A DNA stretch of 64,000 bases, taken from contig JAACJK010000164.1 in assembly GCA_013368325.1 (NCBI GenBank), positions 806,001 through 870,000 of the forward strand. The letters run 5' to 3'. The stretch comes from Ephemerocybe angulata (lineage: Eukaryota > Basidiomycota > Agaricomycetes > Agaricales > Psathyrellaceae). Below the pieces are notes generated by a model. That model saw only the letters and a program-made list of their open reading frames with translations, had not been told where the DNA came from and ran no database searches. This document shows, one piece after another, positions 35,994 through 48,190 of this stretch (position 1 is its first letter; each line of letters begins with the position of its first letter). The position numbers were made by a program, and so were the translations under genes.

Positions 35994-38804
35994 TAACACC
36001 AGTAAGGCCGACGAGCGGCAAGTCCTGCTACCGGGATCTCTTTTCACAGCAATTGAGATTAATGTATAAAGTGTATTCTGGAAGGTGATTAGTCTGCGAG
36101 GTGCCGGAGAGGAGAAGTACTCGCCGACAACTCGTGCTCGATACATGCATACTAGGCGCTAGTTACGCACGCAAGCGCTCGGTCCTATATAGTGGCCAAG
36201 GGGATTGAGTCCCCATAGGCCTTATTTCTCACTTACTTGTCGGCACCAGCTGAGTGGGAGTTCAGACGCTCTGGGACAACCCAGAACTTGCGTTGGATGT
36301 CTTCAATCAGGCACTGTAAAGTTGGGCCGATGGACTTGCACCGTTGATTTACTCAAGAATGGTACAGTTGGTTTGGAAGTAGCTGAATACAGTGTAAGCC
36401 GTGTGGCGTCGACGCTGACCCCCGGCTTCAGAGCGCTAATTAGCAGGCGCCTAAAGCGCCACCCTCCGTTTCGATCACAAAGCAAGTTAAATCTTGGCCA
36501 GACGCATTCGTCTCGCAGTTGAGATGGTGTATGATGGTTTCATTGAGACTTTTATGGTAGTTGTGACGGTTGTTCGACATATTATGGTAGAGAGACAGAG
36601 GAAAAGAAAAAGAAAAACAGATGGTAAAAGAAAAATCTCTGCCGAATAAGTCAGAAACTGGGAAGACTGGAGGACAGAAATCAGGCTTACATTCTACGGA
36701 AGCACGATGGCGTTACAGGAGACTGTGGGTTGATCGCTTGCGGCGAGAAGGTCAGTTCGAACTAGGCATGTCTGTTACGTAGAACTGCATCAGCCATGAA
36801 AATTGATGCCATGCTCAACGTACCTTCTCAGTGGCCGACTAAAGAGTTGCTAGAAGCGTCAAAACACCAATGTATCCAAGGAAAGAAAAGAGCTCATACC
36901 GGGATACCAGTATTGGCGAGAGGGGGCCCTGTGACACGCCTGATCCGTTGCACGACGCCAGAAACACATCCCACCATCCCGTTTTACCACACGCGAAGCA
37001 ACGCTGCAAACATCCTTGCTCAGGTATGTAGCTGGTGCTTAAGCTCGTCAAAGACGAGACCAGCTGCGTCCCTGTGCTAACAGAGCGACTGACACTGGCC
37101 GTGCGACATCCGGCTCCGCGATCCTTTCCTACGGGACCCGTTGATTAGACGAGATCCCGCCTCCAGGGCGCGGTGGTACCCCCGGCGCTCGATGAGAGTA
37201 CCCAAATCGAGCGAGCGCCGAGAACACGCTGGTTGAGTGATCACCGCTCCTGCCCGCACGTTCCCTACACGGGGCTCCCCCTGGGGGGAACCCCCCACCC
37301 GCGAAGGTGTTATCAGCCCAAGGTCTCGCGAGGAGTCCGGTCGGGAGAAAGTGTACGAATAGATGCTCGGGATGATAGTGTGGGATGTGTACCTTTGAAG
37401 TGCAACGGGGGCGTGTCAGGCTGCCGGGGTCGTCCATGTGCTGGAGCTGAGGATGCGTGAATCCTCGCAAGGTCAGTTTGCACTGTGGATGCGGGAGATT
37501 AGCGTGGTTGGAAACAAGAGATGCAGGAACGGCGAACCCCAGCCCCAGAACATAGACGTGGTACTCCTGAAAGCGTCCGGATTGGCGTTCGAATTGGCGA
37601 ATATGTTGAAGGTGATGTAGGTTGGCTGAACAAAGGACGGGCCCAGCGTCCATGTGCTAGAGCTGAGGATGCGTGAATCCTCGCGAGGTCAGTTTGCGCT
37701 GTGGGTGCTCGAGATCAGCGTCGTTCAAAACGTGAGATGCAGCGACAACGTACCCCAGCCCCAGAACATGGACGTGGTGCTCCTGAAAGTTTGGCGTTCC
37801 GGTTGGCGAACATGTTGAAGGTGATGTAGACTGGCTAGGGCTGGAGACGATTACGAGGTGACTCCGGGTGTTAATTCGCACTGTAGGGCGTCAGAAATAA
37901 AGGGCGGGCTCAGCGTAAAATGGGATAGAGACGTACCCAAGCCGGGGAGCATGAGTGACGCGCTTTAGAAAGCGCAGAGGTTGTTGGAGATGCGGCGGAT
38001 GGCAGGGAGCCATCGAAATCTGAAGGTGGCGTCCAAGTCAACAAAGATGACCAGCAGTCAGAACTTATAGATATCACCCACGAGGTAGAGAGGCTTTGCC
38101 GCTGGGCACTGCGAATGACGAGCAGTATACAGAGGAGCGTGCCCGTCGAATCGAGAGAGCAAGCGAGACGCAGATGACGATCATGCTCCTCGACGAAGGC
38201 AGATGTAGCGACGATGGTACAGATGTGATGCTGCTCCTCGAGCTCGAGGGAAAAAGGGAAGAGGCAGTTGATGAGCAAACAGCCCAACCTCCCAGTCTTA
38301 TATCCCCTTCTATATCCCCCTTTCCAGCCCCCCGTCAGCCTCCCAAGTTATCCGCCACCGCGGAACGACTCACCGCGATCGATCGAGTCGTAGCAAAAAT
38401 AGCTGGGCAAGATTGTCTGTGGGCTGCGACGAGGTCGAGAGGGGGCAGGAGTGAACCAGGAATAGTCTTCGTCGGCTCTTAGATCCAGGGGGTTCGAGGA
38501 GACCATCATCCGTTCAGCGATGAGGACGCAGGACGAGCCAAAGTGCACGGTTGGCGTTCTCCCAGTGAGGACAGAGTCGATCGGTTTGAGGGCGAAAGAA
38601 CGGTGTCGACGTGAAGCGGCTCACCGAGAAACGTCGTCCGCCTCAAATAGCGATCCGGCTGACCACTACTATAGCAGCAGGTTTGAGGACACGCATCCAT
38701 CTCAGCGACACAGAGAGAGGTATAAGGCTGATCCACTGCTGCTGAGGCTAGGAGAGTCCCACTGAGGATGACCCACTACTTTACGGTAGCAGGCATCTCT
38801 CCTC
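35994..38804. mobile_element. 2.8 kb insertion splitting the PAP2 duplicate
   Basis: This segment sits between two halves of one PAP2 tail copy, so it is an insertion. A 10-bp inverted repeat, CCTGCTACCG at 36024-36033 and its complement at 38784-38793, lies close to both ends. I see no target duplication and no transposase, integrase or reverse transcriptase frame. ORFs are short; the longest are 38096-38482 (+, rich in Glu/Arg) and 37129-37653 (-). The interior holds a 216-bp-period tandem repeat. A non-autonomous or decayed element is my inference. A rearrangement without a transposon is also possible. Confidence 0.45.
37432..37840. repeat. Tandem duplication, 216 bp period
   Basis: Unit 1 starts at GTCCATGTGCTGGAGC (37432) and unit 2 at GTCCATGTGCTAGAGC (37648). 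Shared stretches include ATGCGTGAATCCTCGC, CCCCAGCCCCAGAACAT and ATGTTGAAGGTGATGTAG. The units have diverged by scattered substitutions and a few indels. On the minus strand both read through similar peptides (VLGLG, KLT-RGFTHPQLQHMD), but without a convincing gene. Confidence 0.85.
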
Positions 38805-39160
38805 CGTGTAGTCCTATCGTACTTTGCGTTCCGACAGTACTATCCGTCCCTGCCGTCGGAGTTTTCTGATAGGCCATACAGCCTGCGCGTCGGGGGCCCC
38901 AATCTGGAGGCAGTCCCGCTCGTCCTCCCGCTGACCCATGCAGATACCACAGGCACGACTCCTTCGAATGCTCTAGGCCCGTACCCGTTCGCACCGCAAT
39001 ACAACATGGCGTACCCACCCCGACCCCATCCTCGTTTAAACAGTCAAATGCGTTGCAGCCAAGGAGAGGAAGTATCCATCGCCGCATTATGAGCCGAGGT
39101 ATAGGCCTGGACAAGGAGGTGTGTCGAGTTCGCGGGGGACGGGCGTCAGCACCCCTTGAA
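38805..39160 (+). pseudogene. PAP2 duplicate, right fragment
   Basis: Reads VVLSYFAFRQYYPSLPSEF then SDRPYSLRV, directly comparable with VVLSFFAYRQYYPSLSSEL and SHRPYSPRI of the intact PAP2 tail. The following Pro/Tyr-rich tail is also recognisable (GPYPFAPQYN; later HYEPRYRPGQGG). Frame shifts and stops interrupt it. With 35884-35993 it forms one broken copy. Confidence 0.75.
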
Positions 39161-39292
39161 GTCATCAATGGCTTTGTGGTGCATGCATGGGAGACGGGGG
39201 TTAATCTATATTTGACCAATTCACTCTTTTACGGCCAGCGATATCCATGCCTGAGGGAACAAGTTGTTATGGGTATACTTAGCTATCTCAAC

Positions 39293-40810
39293 CTAGTCGA
39301 AACCCTCGACTTTCACACTCGTATCCTCCATCTTTATCAAAGTCTCATCCTTCAACGCCTCCTCCAGCTTTATCCGAGTCTCCCCAGTTCCATCATCCCC
39401 TTCCAACTCAATTTTGACCTTGCGCTTCCTCGACCCTTCCACAGTGGCCACCTTCTTTTTCCCGTCCTTCTCCGATACGACCCGTGCACTGGGACAAAGG
39501 CCTTTCGTACTAAGCACACATTCCCCGCACTTCGGGTTGACAGGCGTACAGACGACCTGCCCGAACCCGACCAGCATGTGGTTTATTTCGCGGTGCCGAT
39601 CTTTTGGGAGCCATGACTGCAGATTGAGCCTCGTCTCTTCAGGTGTTTTCGTTGGTCTGCGATGCCACCCCAGCCTGTTCGTTATTCGGTGTACGTGCAC
39701 GTCTACACCGATGCCGTGGTTCAAATCCCAGGCAACCTGGAGTGCGAGGAAGGCCATCTTCGGACCCACCCCTGGAAGGGAGCAAAGTTCGTCCACAGTC
39801 TTGGGGACGTCAGAGGAAAAGGAGGAGCGAAGCTTCAAAGCAGTTTGCTTAATGTACCTAAGCGGACTTCAGGAGGAGTAGAAAGGAGAACGAGGACTGG
39901 TTAACGTACTCGGTTTTGCGTCTCCAAAAGCCTACTTTGTTTATAGCCTCTGCAATGGTATCGTTGTCGGCATTTATCACGTTCTCAATGCTTAATGTTC
40001 CCCCGACGGCGGCGCGGAGCTTTGTAACAGCTGCGTCTGTGACCTCATCTTTAGTTTGCGAAGAGAGCATGAGCGAGACTAGAGTGGCAAAGCGCCGATT
40101 CTATATAAACACGATGAGCAACTGTGGCAAAAGCGACATATACCACCCAAACTGACCCTTAGTTCCGACTCCTTGTACTGGGCCTGGTCGCAACCCATAG
40201 TGTCCACAGGCGCAACAATTCGACTTCGCATGTCCTTGATGAGGTCGTACACGTCTTCCCAATGCTCTGGGGCGGGATGAGGAGTCGCGAGTGTGCTTGG
40301 GATTGCTTTAGTGGGTTTTGCCTTCGCCTTCGCCTTCACTGGGGTGCTGGAAGAACCTGCTTCGAAATCGGCTCCGTCAAGTTCAAGTTCCAAGACTTTT
40401 GCCTTTCCTTTCGCCCTTCTCGAAGTCTTTGCAACCTTTTCTTCTGGGCTGGACGGTGGAGAGGATAATGGAGATTCAGCCTCCTGCTTCAACTCTTCTT
40501 CTTTGACCTTGACCTTTGGAGCTGTCCTTCCCTTCCCCAGAGCGATCTTATTCTTCAGAGCAATGAGCGGTGATACCCTCGCTACCTCAAGATGACTATC
40601 CTCGATTGCCGACTCGTCATACTCGATTTTGGCGCGTTTCCGAGGCGAGCGTCTGAGTTCTGCCCTCCCATTAGGTCCGAGAGAGTCCAGGGCAAACAGG
40701 GTGACTGAAGGGCTAAATTCGCTTTTCTGTTGGACCAGAGCATCTGGACCAGTGGTAGATGAACTTGCATTGTCGTTCGTTTGCCCAGGAGTGCATGTAT
40801 TTCGTGTCAT
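39293..40810 (-). CDS. Endonuclease III homologue (DNA glycosylase/AP lyase)
   Basis: Nth1/Ntg1-type base-excision repair enzyme for oxidised pyrimidines. Three exons: 40810-40147, 40078-39910, 39857-39293; 1398 nt, 465 aa. The N-terminal ~190 residues are a charged extension with RRSPRKRAK, a likely nuclear signal. The catalytic core follows: VSLMLSSQTKDEVTDAA, the helix-hairpin-helix LCSLPGVGPKMA with the catalytic Lys, GIGVDVHVHRITNRLGW with the catalytic Asp, and the 4Fe-4S ligands C-x6-C-x2-C-x7-C (CTPVNPKCGECVLSTKGLC). An acidic tail ends the protein. The donor at 40146 (GTGGTA) was chosen because it restores the Leu-Val-Ser-Leu-Met block. The frame is open upstream of the ATG, so a mitochondrial form starting earlier is possible. 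Confidence 0.9.
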
Positions 40811-41530
40811 GGTGCCAGGTGGTTGGAAATTCGAGAATGGTATTCGAGCGTGGAGAAGAACCTTCGCGAAAGAGATATACCGCCTCAATGTGTGGTGGAG
40901 TCAGCTTCCAAGCTGAATAGATGACGAGCAGTAGAGGGGCAAATGAGGGCAAATGACAGCGTCGATGTGGGATAAGCGGTATGACCGTACGAGTTCAAAA
41001 GCAAGCGTGTTGCGGTTAAACTCCCGACAGTCGGTCAACGGATCAGGTCGATTCGGCGCTCGCGTGGCTTGCGCTTGGCCAGCTTCTGCTGGCTTCTGGC
41101 GCGTATGGCTGGTTCAAGCGTGGTGCAGGGGAGACTAAAAATTTCGTCGTTTCGTACTAGATACCAACTGAGGTCCTTTGCAAGGGATTGCGTGAGGACC
41201 CATATAAATAGGGGCTTGCCTACAATTGGCAATGGTCGTGGCCAATTGAAAGCGGCGGGCCTTGATATCCTCGTTCTCTCTGCTCCATGGTCTTCCATGG
41301 TTCACTCACACTCAGGGCCATCTGGCCCACCGCTTAATCAGTTTTACGCACGCGAGGTCAATGGCGACTTGCACGCGAAATGGCCCGAAATGGCCCTCCT
41401 TCCAGCTCCCTCGAGCTCTCTGATCTTGGTTAAGTAGGATCGCCGGCCTTTCCTTGCCCTTCATCGCCGCCACTTTCTCTTCGCCTCATACCTTGTACCA
41501 GCTGTGCAGAACCATCGTCAGTTCTCATCC
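40811..41530. other. Divergent intergenic region (720 bp)
   Basis: Holds the promoters of the endonuclease III gene and the F-box-like gene. A TATAAATA lies at 41203-41210. Nothing else is identified. Confidence 0.45.
41203..41210 (+). promoter_or_regulatory. TATA-like element
   Basis: TATAAATA followed by a G-rich stretch, 321 bp before the F-box-like ATG at 41531. The distance implies a long 5' leader if it is used. Confidence 0.3.
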
Positions 41531-43012
41531 ATGGCATCCCTAGAAGCTAGTCTGGCGAAAGGCTTGTATTCAAGTAAGTTCCTGGCTTTCGTTTTTATCG
41601 GTTGGGTTTGTTGACACGGAGCCCCTTTCAGGTCTCCCCAACGAGCTCAGGGAGGAAGTCCTCTCGTATTGCGACAAAGGCGAGCTTGCAGCCATCAGCT
41701 CAACCGACAAGGGCTTCGGCGCAGAAGCGGAACGATGGCTTTATCGAACCGTCTCCTTGCACGAGTCTCGCCTTGTTGAACTCATCAAATGCCTCGACAC
41801 CCTGGCGAAGAACCCCAAGAAGGCCGGTATGGTCGAGTCACTGGCCGTTTCGTTCTACGACCACTACCAAAGACGCACCCCGGAGGACTGGGCGATCATC
41901 AATTCGGTGGAACTCATGGTGCACCTTGCACAAGCCTTGTTAGAGATGCGCTCCTTGACGTTCCTGTCCTTCAGGCCGCATGAAGGGATGGATACCAAGT
42001 TGGTTATGAGAGCGATAGGGTAAGTATGATATGGTCGTCGCATCTCAATGTGTTTGCATAGGTTGACATTTGCGTCTTTTTTCTCTGTAGGACCCGGATA
42101 TTCAAACTCAATAGCTTGTTCATGACCCTCCCCAGGGACTACACAACCATTATACTTCCCAAGGACAGCACGGACTCTACAACCATTACCCTCCCCTGGC
42201 TACTCGAATGCCAGCCAGCCCTCGAAGTCATCGGGTTGTGGGGCTGTGGCAAGTACGACCTCGGTTCAGGCATCCATCTCTTCCTGGGGATGTCTCCATA
42301 TGACTTGAATGGCTCTGGCAACAATCCCCTGGTCATCGGAATGTCGCTGAGGGGCTCGAACTTCATGAACAAGACGGAGTCCCATATAACTCTCTATAGT
42401 TATGATTGCACTGGACTGAACTTTGAAGAGGAATTCCCTGTAATCAATGATGGATCCCTGCTGGGCGAGCACATGTGGCGAGATTTATCGCTAGAGGACT
42501 TCGATGTGGAAGGTAGCGGCTCGGACGAGATCAACGAAGTATCGGTGGTGGTCCCTGACCTTGGGCCGGAATCCCTTCTCGACGTTACTCCAATCCTTTA
42601 CAACTTGAATACAGTGTTCAACATGTGCGGGAAAACGCTCACGTTTCTGGTGCCGCCGCTCGAAACACCTGTCGTAAGTCTCTTTTACCGCTTCGCCCCA
42701 GAATTCTAATTAAGCTATCCTTAGGATCCCAAGAACCTCGAACCCCTTTTCGACTTCGTCCTCACTTCCTGCTGTCCCATGTTCATCCTATTTGACTTTG
42801 ACTTTGCTCCGATCGGCTCCTGGGAGGACCCGTTCGAGGAAGACGAAGAGTTGCGGATCACTCAATATATCGCGGACTACCTCAGTAACTCCAAAGATTT
42901 CCTTCGGTTATCTGACCTCCGCCGCGTCGAATTCGCCAGGGGCGGCTACATTATTGAGGTAGATAAAGGGGTGCCTACAGTCACGCATGACGGGTGGGGG
43001 GCCAATGCATAG
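41531..43012 (+). CDS. F-box-like protein
   Basis: Four exons: 41531-41573, 41632-42019, 42091-42673, 42725-43012; 1302 nt, 433 aa. The N-terminus resembles a degenerate F-box (SLPNELREEVLSYCDKGEL, then AISSTDKGF and WLYRTVSL), the pattern seen in the very large F-box-like families of mushrooms, which recruit substrates to SCF ubiquitin ligases. The rest is leucine-rich without regular repeats (LVELIKCLDTLAKNP, LPWLLECQPALEVIGLWGC) and ends in an acidic region. Substrate unknown. The frame holds across all introns. Confidence 0.75.
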
Positions 43013-46000
43013 TAGAGTTGGTTGGTTTGGAATCCAATTCCAGTGCCACGGTTGTTCCCGGCGAAAACTTCAAGTTGTTTCCTGTCACATTAAATAACTT
43101 CAAAAGAACTCATTCTCTTGTATCGAAATCTTTAAGGGTGTCTTAGCCCTGTACTTGCCAGGGGGCTGAGAGCACATGGATTGGTACCAATGGACTCGAG
43201 CCAACAACTTATGGGCCCAAGTTTTCTGTACTTATGCAGTGTCGGCGTGATGCCTACGCCATCAAACGCGTCGCGTCGATCCTTAAGTGGATTCAGATCG
43301 AGAACACGTCTTGAAATCGATGGTGTCAAGCTCGCAGATGCTCTGACATAGCAGGTAGATCCTATTGTCAGGTATAACGCTCTGGAGGTCGTGTGATTCT
43401 GAATGGAACCTCCAGTTAATTTGAGACCAGAGAGGTACCCAGAAGGCGGCGAGCAGAATGAAGAAGAGAAGAACCTCCTTTGCTCCTTAATAGGTATTCT
43501 GAGTCCCCTGCCAGTAGAATGGTGATATTTATTGGGTATGCTTTTGATTGCCTCATTTCGAGTTTCCTGTGCCACGGTGACTGTACTCATACGTCCTACG
43601 CAGGCAATGTGCTACGACGACTCGGACGCGCCCTTGATTGCACCGGTTCATTGACAAGCCTCCCTAAGAGCTTGAGCCAAATAGAGTCCCGGAGACATGT
43701 GAAAGACCCAAGGTCTTTCAGGAGACCTCCTTCCGGTACAGAACATGAAACTTCTTCTTACTAAACTTAGCTTTTGTGGGGGGGCGACACACTAAGCTTC
43801 GACGTTTTATCCGAAGCGTTGCAATGCCATATCCTTTTTCCGTTGACCACCCACAGATGAAAGCAATGCGCCCAGCCGCTCGCTGCACCGCGCTATATCC
43901 AATCGCTTCCATGCTAGCACCATGTTGTGATTCTTACCAGTGGGCTTGAATGCCTGGCTCCGAGCACCAGGCTGCCCATCGGGGATGCCTCTGACCAGTG
44001 GAGGCGTGCAGCTCAGTACTACAGCGGGCGGTACCTTATACATGATGGAGGCAATACTAGCATCCTGTGCACTCGTTTGCGAGGCCTATTGCCGTCGTGT
44101 TATCTTGAGCTCTCTTCTGTGCCGGTTAGTACCAATACTAGGACAGGCGTTAACTTGATTGCAACAAAACACGAGGCTCGCAACACCCTCATGTCGCCAC
44201 TCAGGGGGCGATCGACATACTCCATGTAACAAGTCAGGGCGAAGTCATCTCAAATTGGAAGGTATGTAAGATGAGAAGGCTTCCACTGATTAATATTGAC
44301 GCCCAGTCGGTCTAGTACAGAAATGTACTGTTCTGCCTCGCATTCAAAGCTTTCTGCATGCTCAGTACCCACTGCGGAGACGTCTGTTGTCAAAGACCAT
44401 TTGACCCTTGTTCTTCAAAAAGGGCTTTAGAAGTCAACATACATGGAATGGAATGGTGAGTTTTGCCCCCCGAAGATAAGCGCTCGTAGACAATAGATTG
44501 GTTCTAGTGTATTCATGTCTATGTACGCCAAGATAAGCCCACAACAACGGGATGTACACTTGCAGAATTCTGGAATGGAGAGGAAGGAGGATAAGGCGCC
44601 CCCACTGTCGCGCTAAGCACCGACCCCTGTTGGCCACCTCTCGCTTCAAACAGCGACTTTGTTCTCACCGAGGCAAGGTATCACAACATTCACAACTCAG
44701 CCCCTCCTTTGATCGACTCAAACACGCAAGCACCTCTCGACCAACCCGTACAGGTTGCGTTGCAGCCACCCTACTTATAATAGATAGAAGCAGCCAAGAA
44801 GCAGCTTGGAACAATAGGAAACCTAACTTTAGCCACTGCCCTCTCCGCATCACTTCATCTCGCCGAGTTCAGTTCTAGGATCACATCTATCTATCCATTC
44901 GTGGCCCATCCACTACATCTTTGTTATCACCGTCACAAGAATGTAGTCTCTGCACAAAGTGAAGGCAAGTGGCCCTCCCGGTCTGATCGAGACCTGATTG
45001 CGAGACCAGAGGCTTGGACGTGCTTCGCGCAGGTCGTAAGCGCCCCTAAGCCGCAAGAGCTGGCGATACCGCCCTCTCTCATATGACCGAGCTGCGCACC
45101 GGGTGTAGATCACCGCACTCAGGTAGAAGGAGGGATCTAAACGCCGCTTGCATAGTATGCTTCTTATCCTCCAAGCTCCGCGACCTGCGAGTTGTTATCC
45201 ATCTACTAGAATCGTTTCCAACTGATACCAGTTCGCACTCCTGGTTGCTTTGATGTCAGTTTCTTGCCAAAGTTTCTCCAGAGAGTCAAAGAGAGAGTGC
45301 GTCATAACTGCACACTTGTCTTCTTCAGGCTCTTTGATTCCCCAGGCCGCTGTCAATACAAGTCCCACTTGCCTAAAATCCAGAGCGGCGTTAGGCCATA
45401 TCTAAGCTTTCGCTGTTTGTCCGAACGCGATTCCGAAGCCGAAGGTACTCGGTGTTACGACTCTTGTTGACCCTTGGTTGACCCCCTCAATGAGTCATTA
45501 GTTACGCAGATCCCGGAAGTGTACACTTGGTCGGACATCCTCAATGATCAGTCAATTCGTAAAAGAATCATGTATTCGTCAAAAGGTATAGAGGTAAACA
45601 GCTAGCCTACATACTTGCTAGACAGTACCTACGCACGTAGAGCATCATGGAACTGGGCGTAAAAAAGTAGCAGATAAATAACGAATAAGTATAATCGTCG
45701 TGAAATCATGAAAAGCGTCAAAGACATCTAAAAAGCATAGCAAAAGGACAACAAACATAACGGACTATAAACATGCATCTAAGAAGAGAACCAAGCAGAT
45801 TATGGTCATAAGAAGACCGAAGCAAGTAAAGGTAAAGAGATGAAAACCGGAACAATAGCCAAGACACATACTTTTTTGCACACCATGTCCGGCGACACGG
45901 GTAAAAGGCCGATTATCCTTCCTGGTGGCCATGCTCCGGAGACTGTGCAGGATAGCATAGCATTCTCGAAGCTGGATTGAGGGTAGCTCGGGAACCATTT

Positions 46001-48190
46001 CGAACACATGGCTCCATCGTGCGCAGCTGCAGCGAGGTCACTCCCGTCGTACCAAGAGAATACGCCACGAACGCCGCCACAGAATTAAGAAAGCAAAAGT
46101 AAGAGCCACAGGAAGGACGAAAGGATGAGATAAGAAGAAAAGTCCAGTCAAAGCGAGACTTGGCAGAGGTAAAGAAACGAAGAAGAGAGCAAAACTGGGA
46201 CGTCTAGGAATCTGAGCCTCCTAGATTTTCACGTACATCACACACTCGCCACAGTGCATCCGTCCATCCTCGTCCCACTCCACCCCTCGTCCCGAACGGC
46301 CGAGTCCACCGAAGGGAGGTAAGTCGAAGGGTGTACATATACTTGGTGTGCACCAAGCCCCTCGAAGGATTGGATTAGGGCAAACCTACGAACGGTGTAG
46401 GGCATTTGGCAAATTCAATACACCTGCAGTTGCCTGCAAGGGCGTGCCCAAGTACCCATGTCATGTCAAAAACATATACACTTGGTTGCGCCCATGCCTG
46501 CCTGCCACAGCGGCACCACCGCCGTCATGCATGCATTCATCACCAGAGCTCATGGATCATAGGCCATGGATCAACGCACTGTCCTCGAACACGAGGCAGA
46601 GGCGAGGCGTAATCTCGCCGTCGCAGCCCAGGCAGGAAATCCACTGCGCACGCAGGGGAGTCCGGTGACTGATGCGGCGTCCAAATCTGACGAAGTCTGA
46701 AGAAAGTGTATCAAGTTCTCCTTCGAAATGACGAAACACTGCCCGGGATGACGGAGGCTAATGAATGCTGCGCTGGGTTTTGGCAGGGCTGGTGTGGTGT
46801 CGTTTCGAGGGTCCTGGATGAGGTGGAGACAGAGGTGGAGATGAACTTGGTCGGCAAGCTGGATGCATATGGGTGTCATGCAGGGTAGGGTCCTCGAGCG
46901 TGAACGATCGGGTGGGGGGCAGCTAGCGGTGATATCGATTCGAGGTAAATCCGGGTACTATTCCAACCGCCGGCCAATTCGACAGGGAAAAGCCAGAGAA
47001 GGCAATAGTGAGTCGATTGGGCGGGTGGATGAGATGGATCGATACCAGATAGGCGTTATAGCGCGTGCGTGACCGGGACTGGCGACGGAAGGTTCGGCTG
47101 GATTTCTGGATAACCGTATGTATGGGCGTCTTTCTGGATTTAGGACGGTGGACCTGGGTGATTTAGAAGGACAATGGGAATAGCGGAGCCCGTTCCAGAA
47201 GGAACGGAGTATCGCTTTTTGGTTGGTCATGGGTCGGTCTTGGGTGCCGCACGGGATCCAAGGAGGGAGTGGACATCGGCGCGAAGCCGGTATCGATGAA
47301 GATCTACGAGGAAGGGGCTGGAGAATGTGGTCGTCCGACATCTGTGGTAGAAGTGAAAAACGGCCGAGACGGACGACAGGGTTGGGGAACAAGATTTGTG
47401 AAGGAAGTCGGTCTCATTCCAAGATTAAACATCCAACGGTAAAGCATGGCTGAGTAATCGGAACACTATGGGAGATGGGTGAAAGGGAAGAAGAGTATGA
47501 ACGTAAAAAGGAAACGCAAAGCGGCAGTGACAAGGGATAACAAGGATGTATAATAATGATAGAGTAGCGATGTACGTATATGCACAGATGGTGAAAGCAG
47601 GCCATGAAGCTTGAAGGAAGATGATACAGGCGGACGCCCTAGGTAGTAATACAAGGAGGAAGACGAAGCATGGGTCTATATAACTAAATAGAATTTACAA
47701 ATAAAATGCGCCGCAGTACAATCGAGCACCACGTCGAAAGAAGTGAGGTCAAAGAAGGCACGATAAAGTAGGAAAAGATTCACCACACACGGCCAACGTG
47801 TAAGATATGAAGACAGGTGAAGATGTGTCGCAGAAGTGAAGATATTAATGCCGTGTTAGCATAGCGTAGAGCAACAACGAGGGGGTAAGGGCTGTTGTCG
47901 CGATCCACTCGTGTCCGAGTCATCGAAAGGTATCATGAAAGCAAGAAAAGCGGTGGCGAAGAACGAATATGTGGCAGCAAACACTGACGACCTGCCAAGA
48001 TCGACCAGTGAACTTTGCATCCTCGCATCAATCTCGGCGCCCAGGTTCGAAAGAGGCGAGGCAGGCAATGAGTTCAGGTCTCACCCGAAAACATACGCAA
48101 CCCAACCGTATCGATCCCGCCTCCAGGCCTAACGCATGGAGGTTTGGCACCTTCTCGACTGCGAGTTGCAGGTGGGATCCGAAGGGGGTA
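43013..48190. other. Large gap with no supported gene (5.2 kb)
   Basis: This is the only long gene-poor stretch in the window. ORFs are under 155 codons, and none shows a domain, a plausible spliced extension or a signal peptide. Parts (45600-46200 and 47450-47850) are A-rich on the plus strand, which could be UTR or old transposon sequence. No TIR, LTR or transposase was recognised by eye. Long UTRs or a non-coding RNA are possible. Confidence 0.5.

Noticed and set aside
36024..38793. Classic DNA transposon call based on the 10-bp inverted repeat
   Set aside because: Ten bases can recur by chance; no transposase, no target duplication and no long terminal repeats are visible, so only a tentative insertion is reported.
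43132..43590. 152-codon minus-strand frame downstream of the F-box-like gene
   Set aside because: No homology that I recognise and no plausible splice extension.
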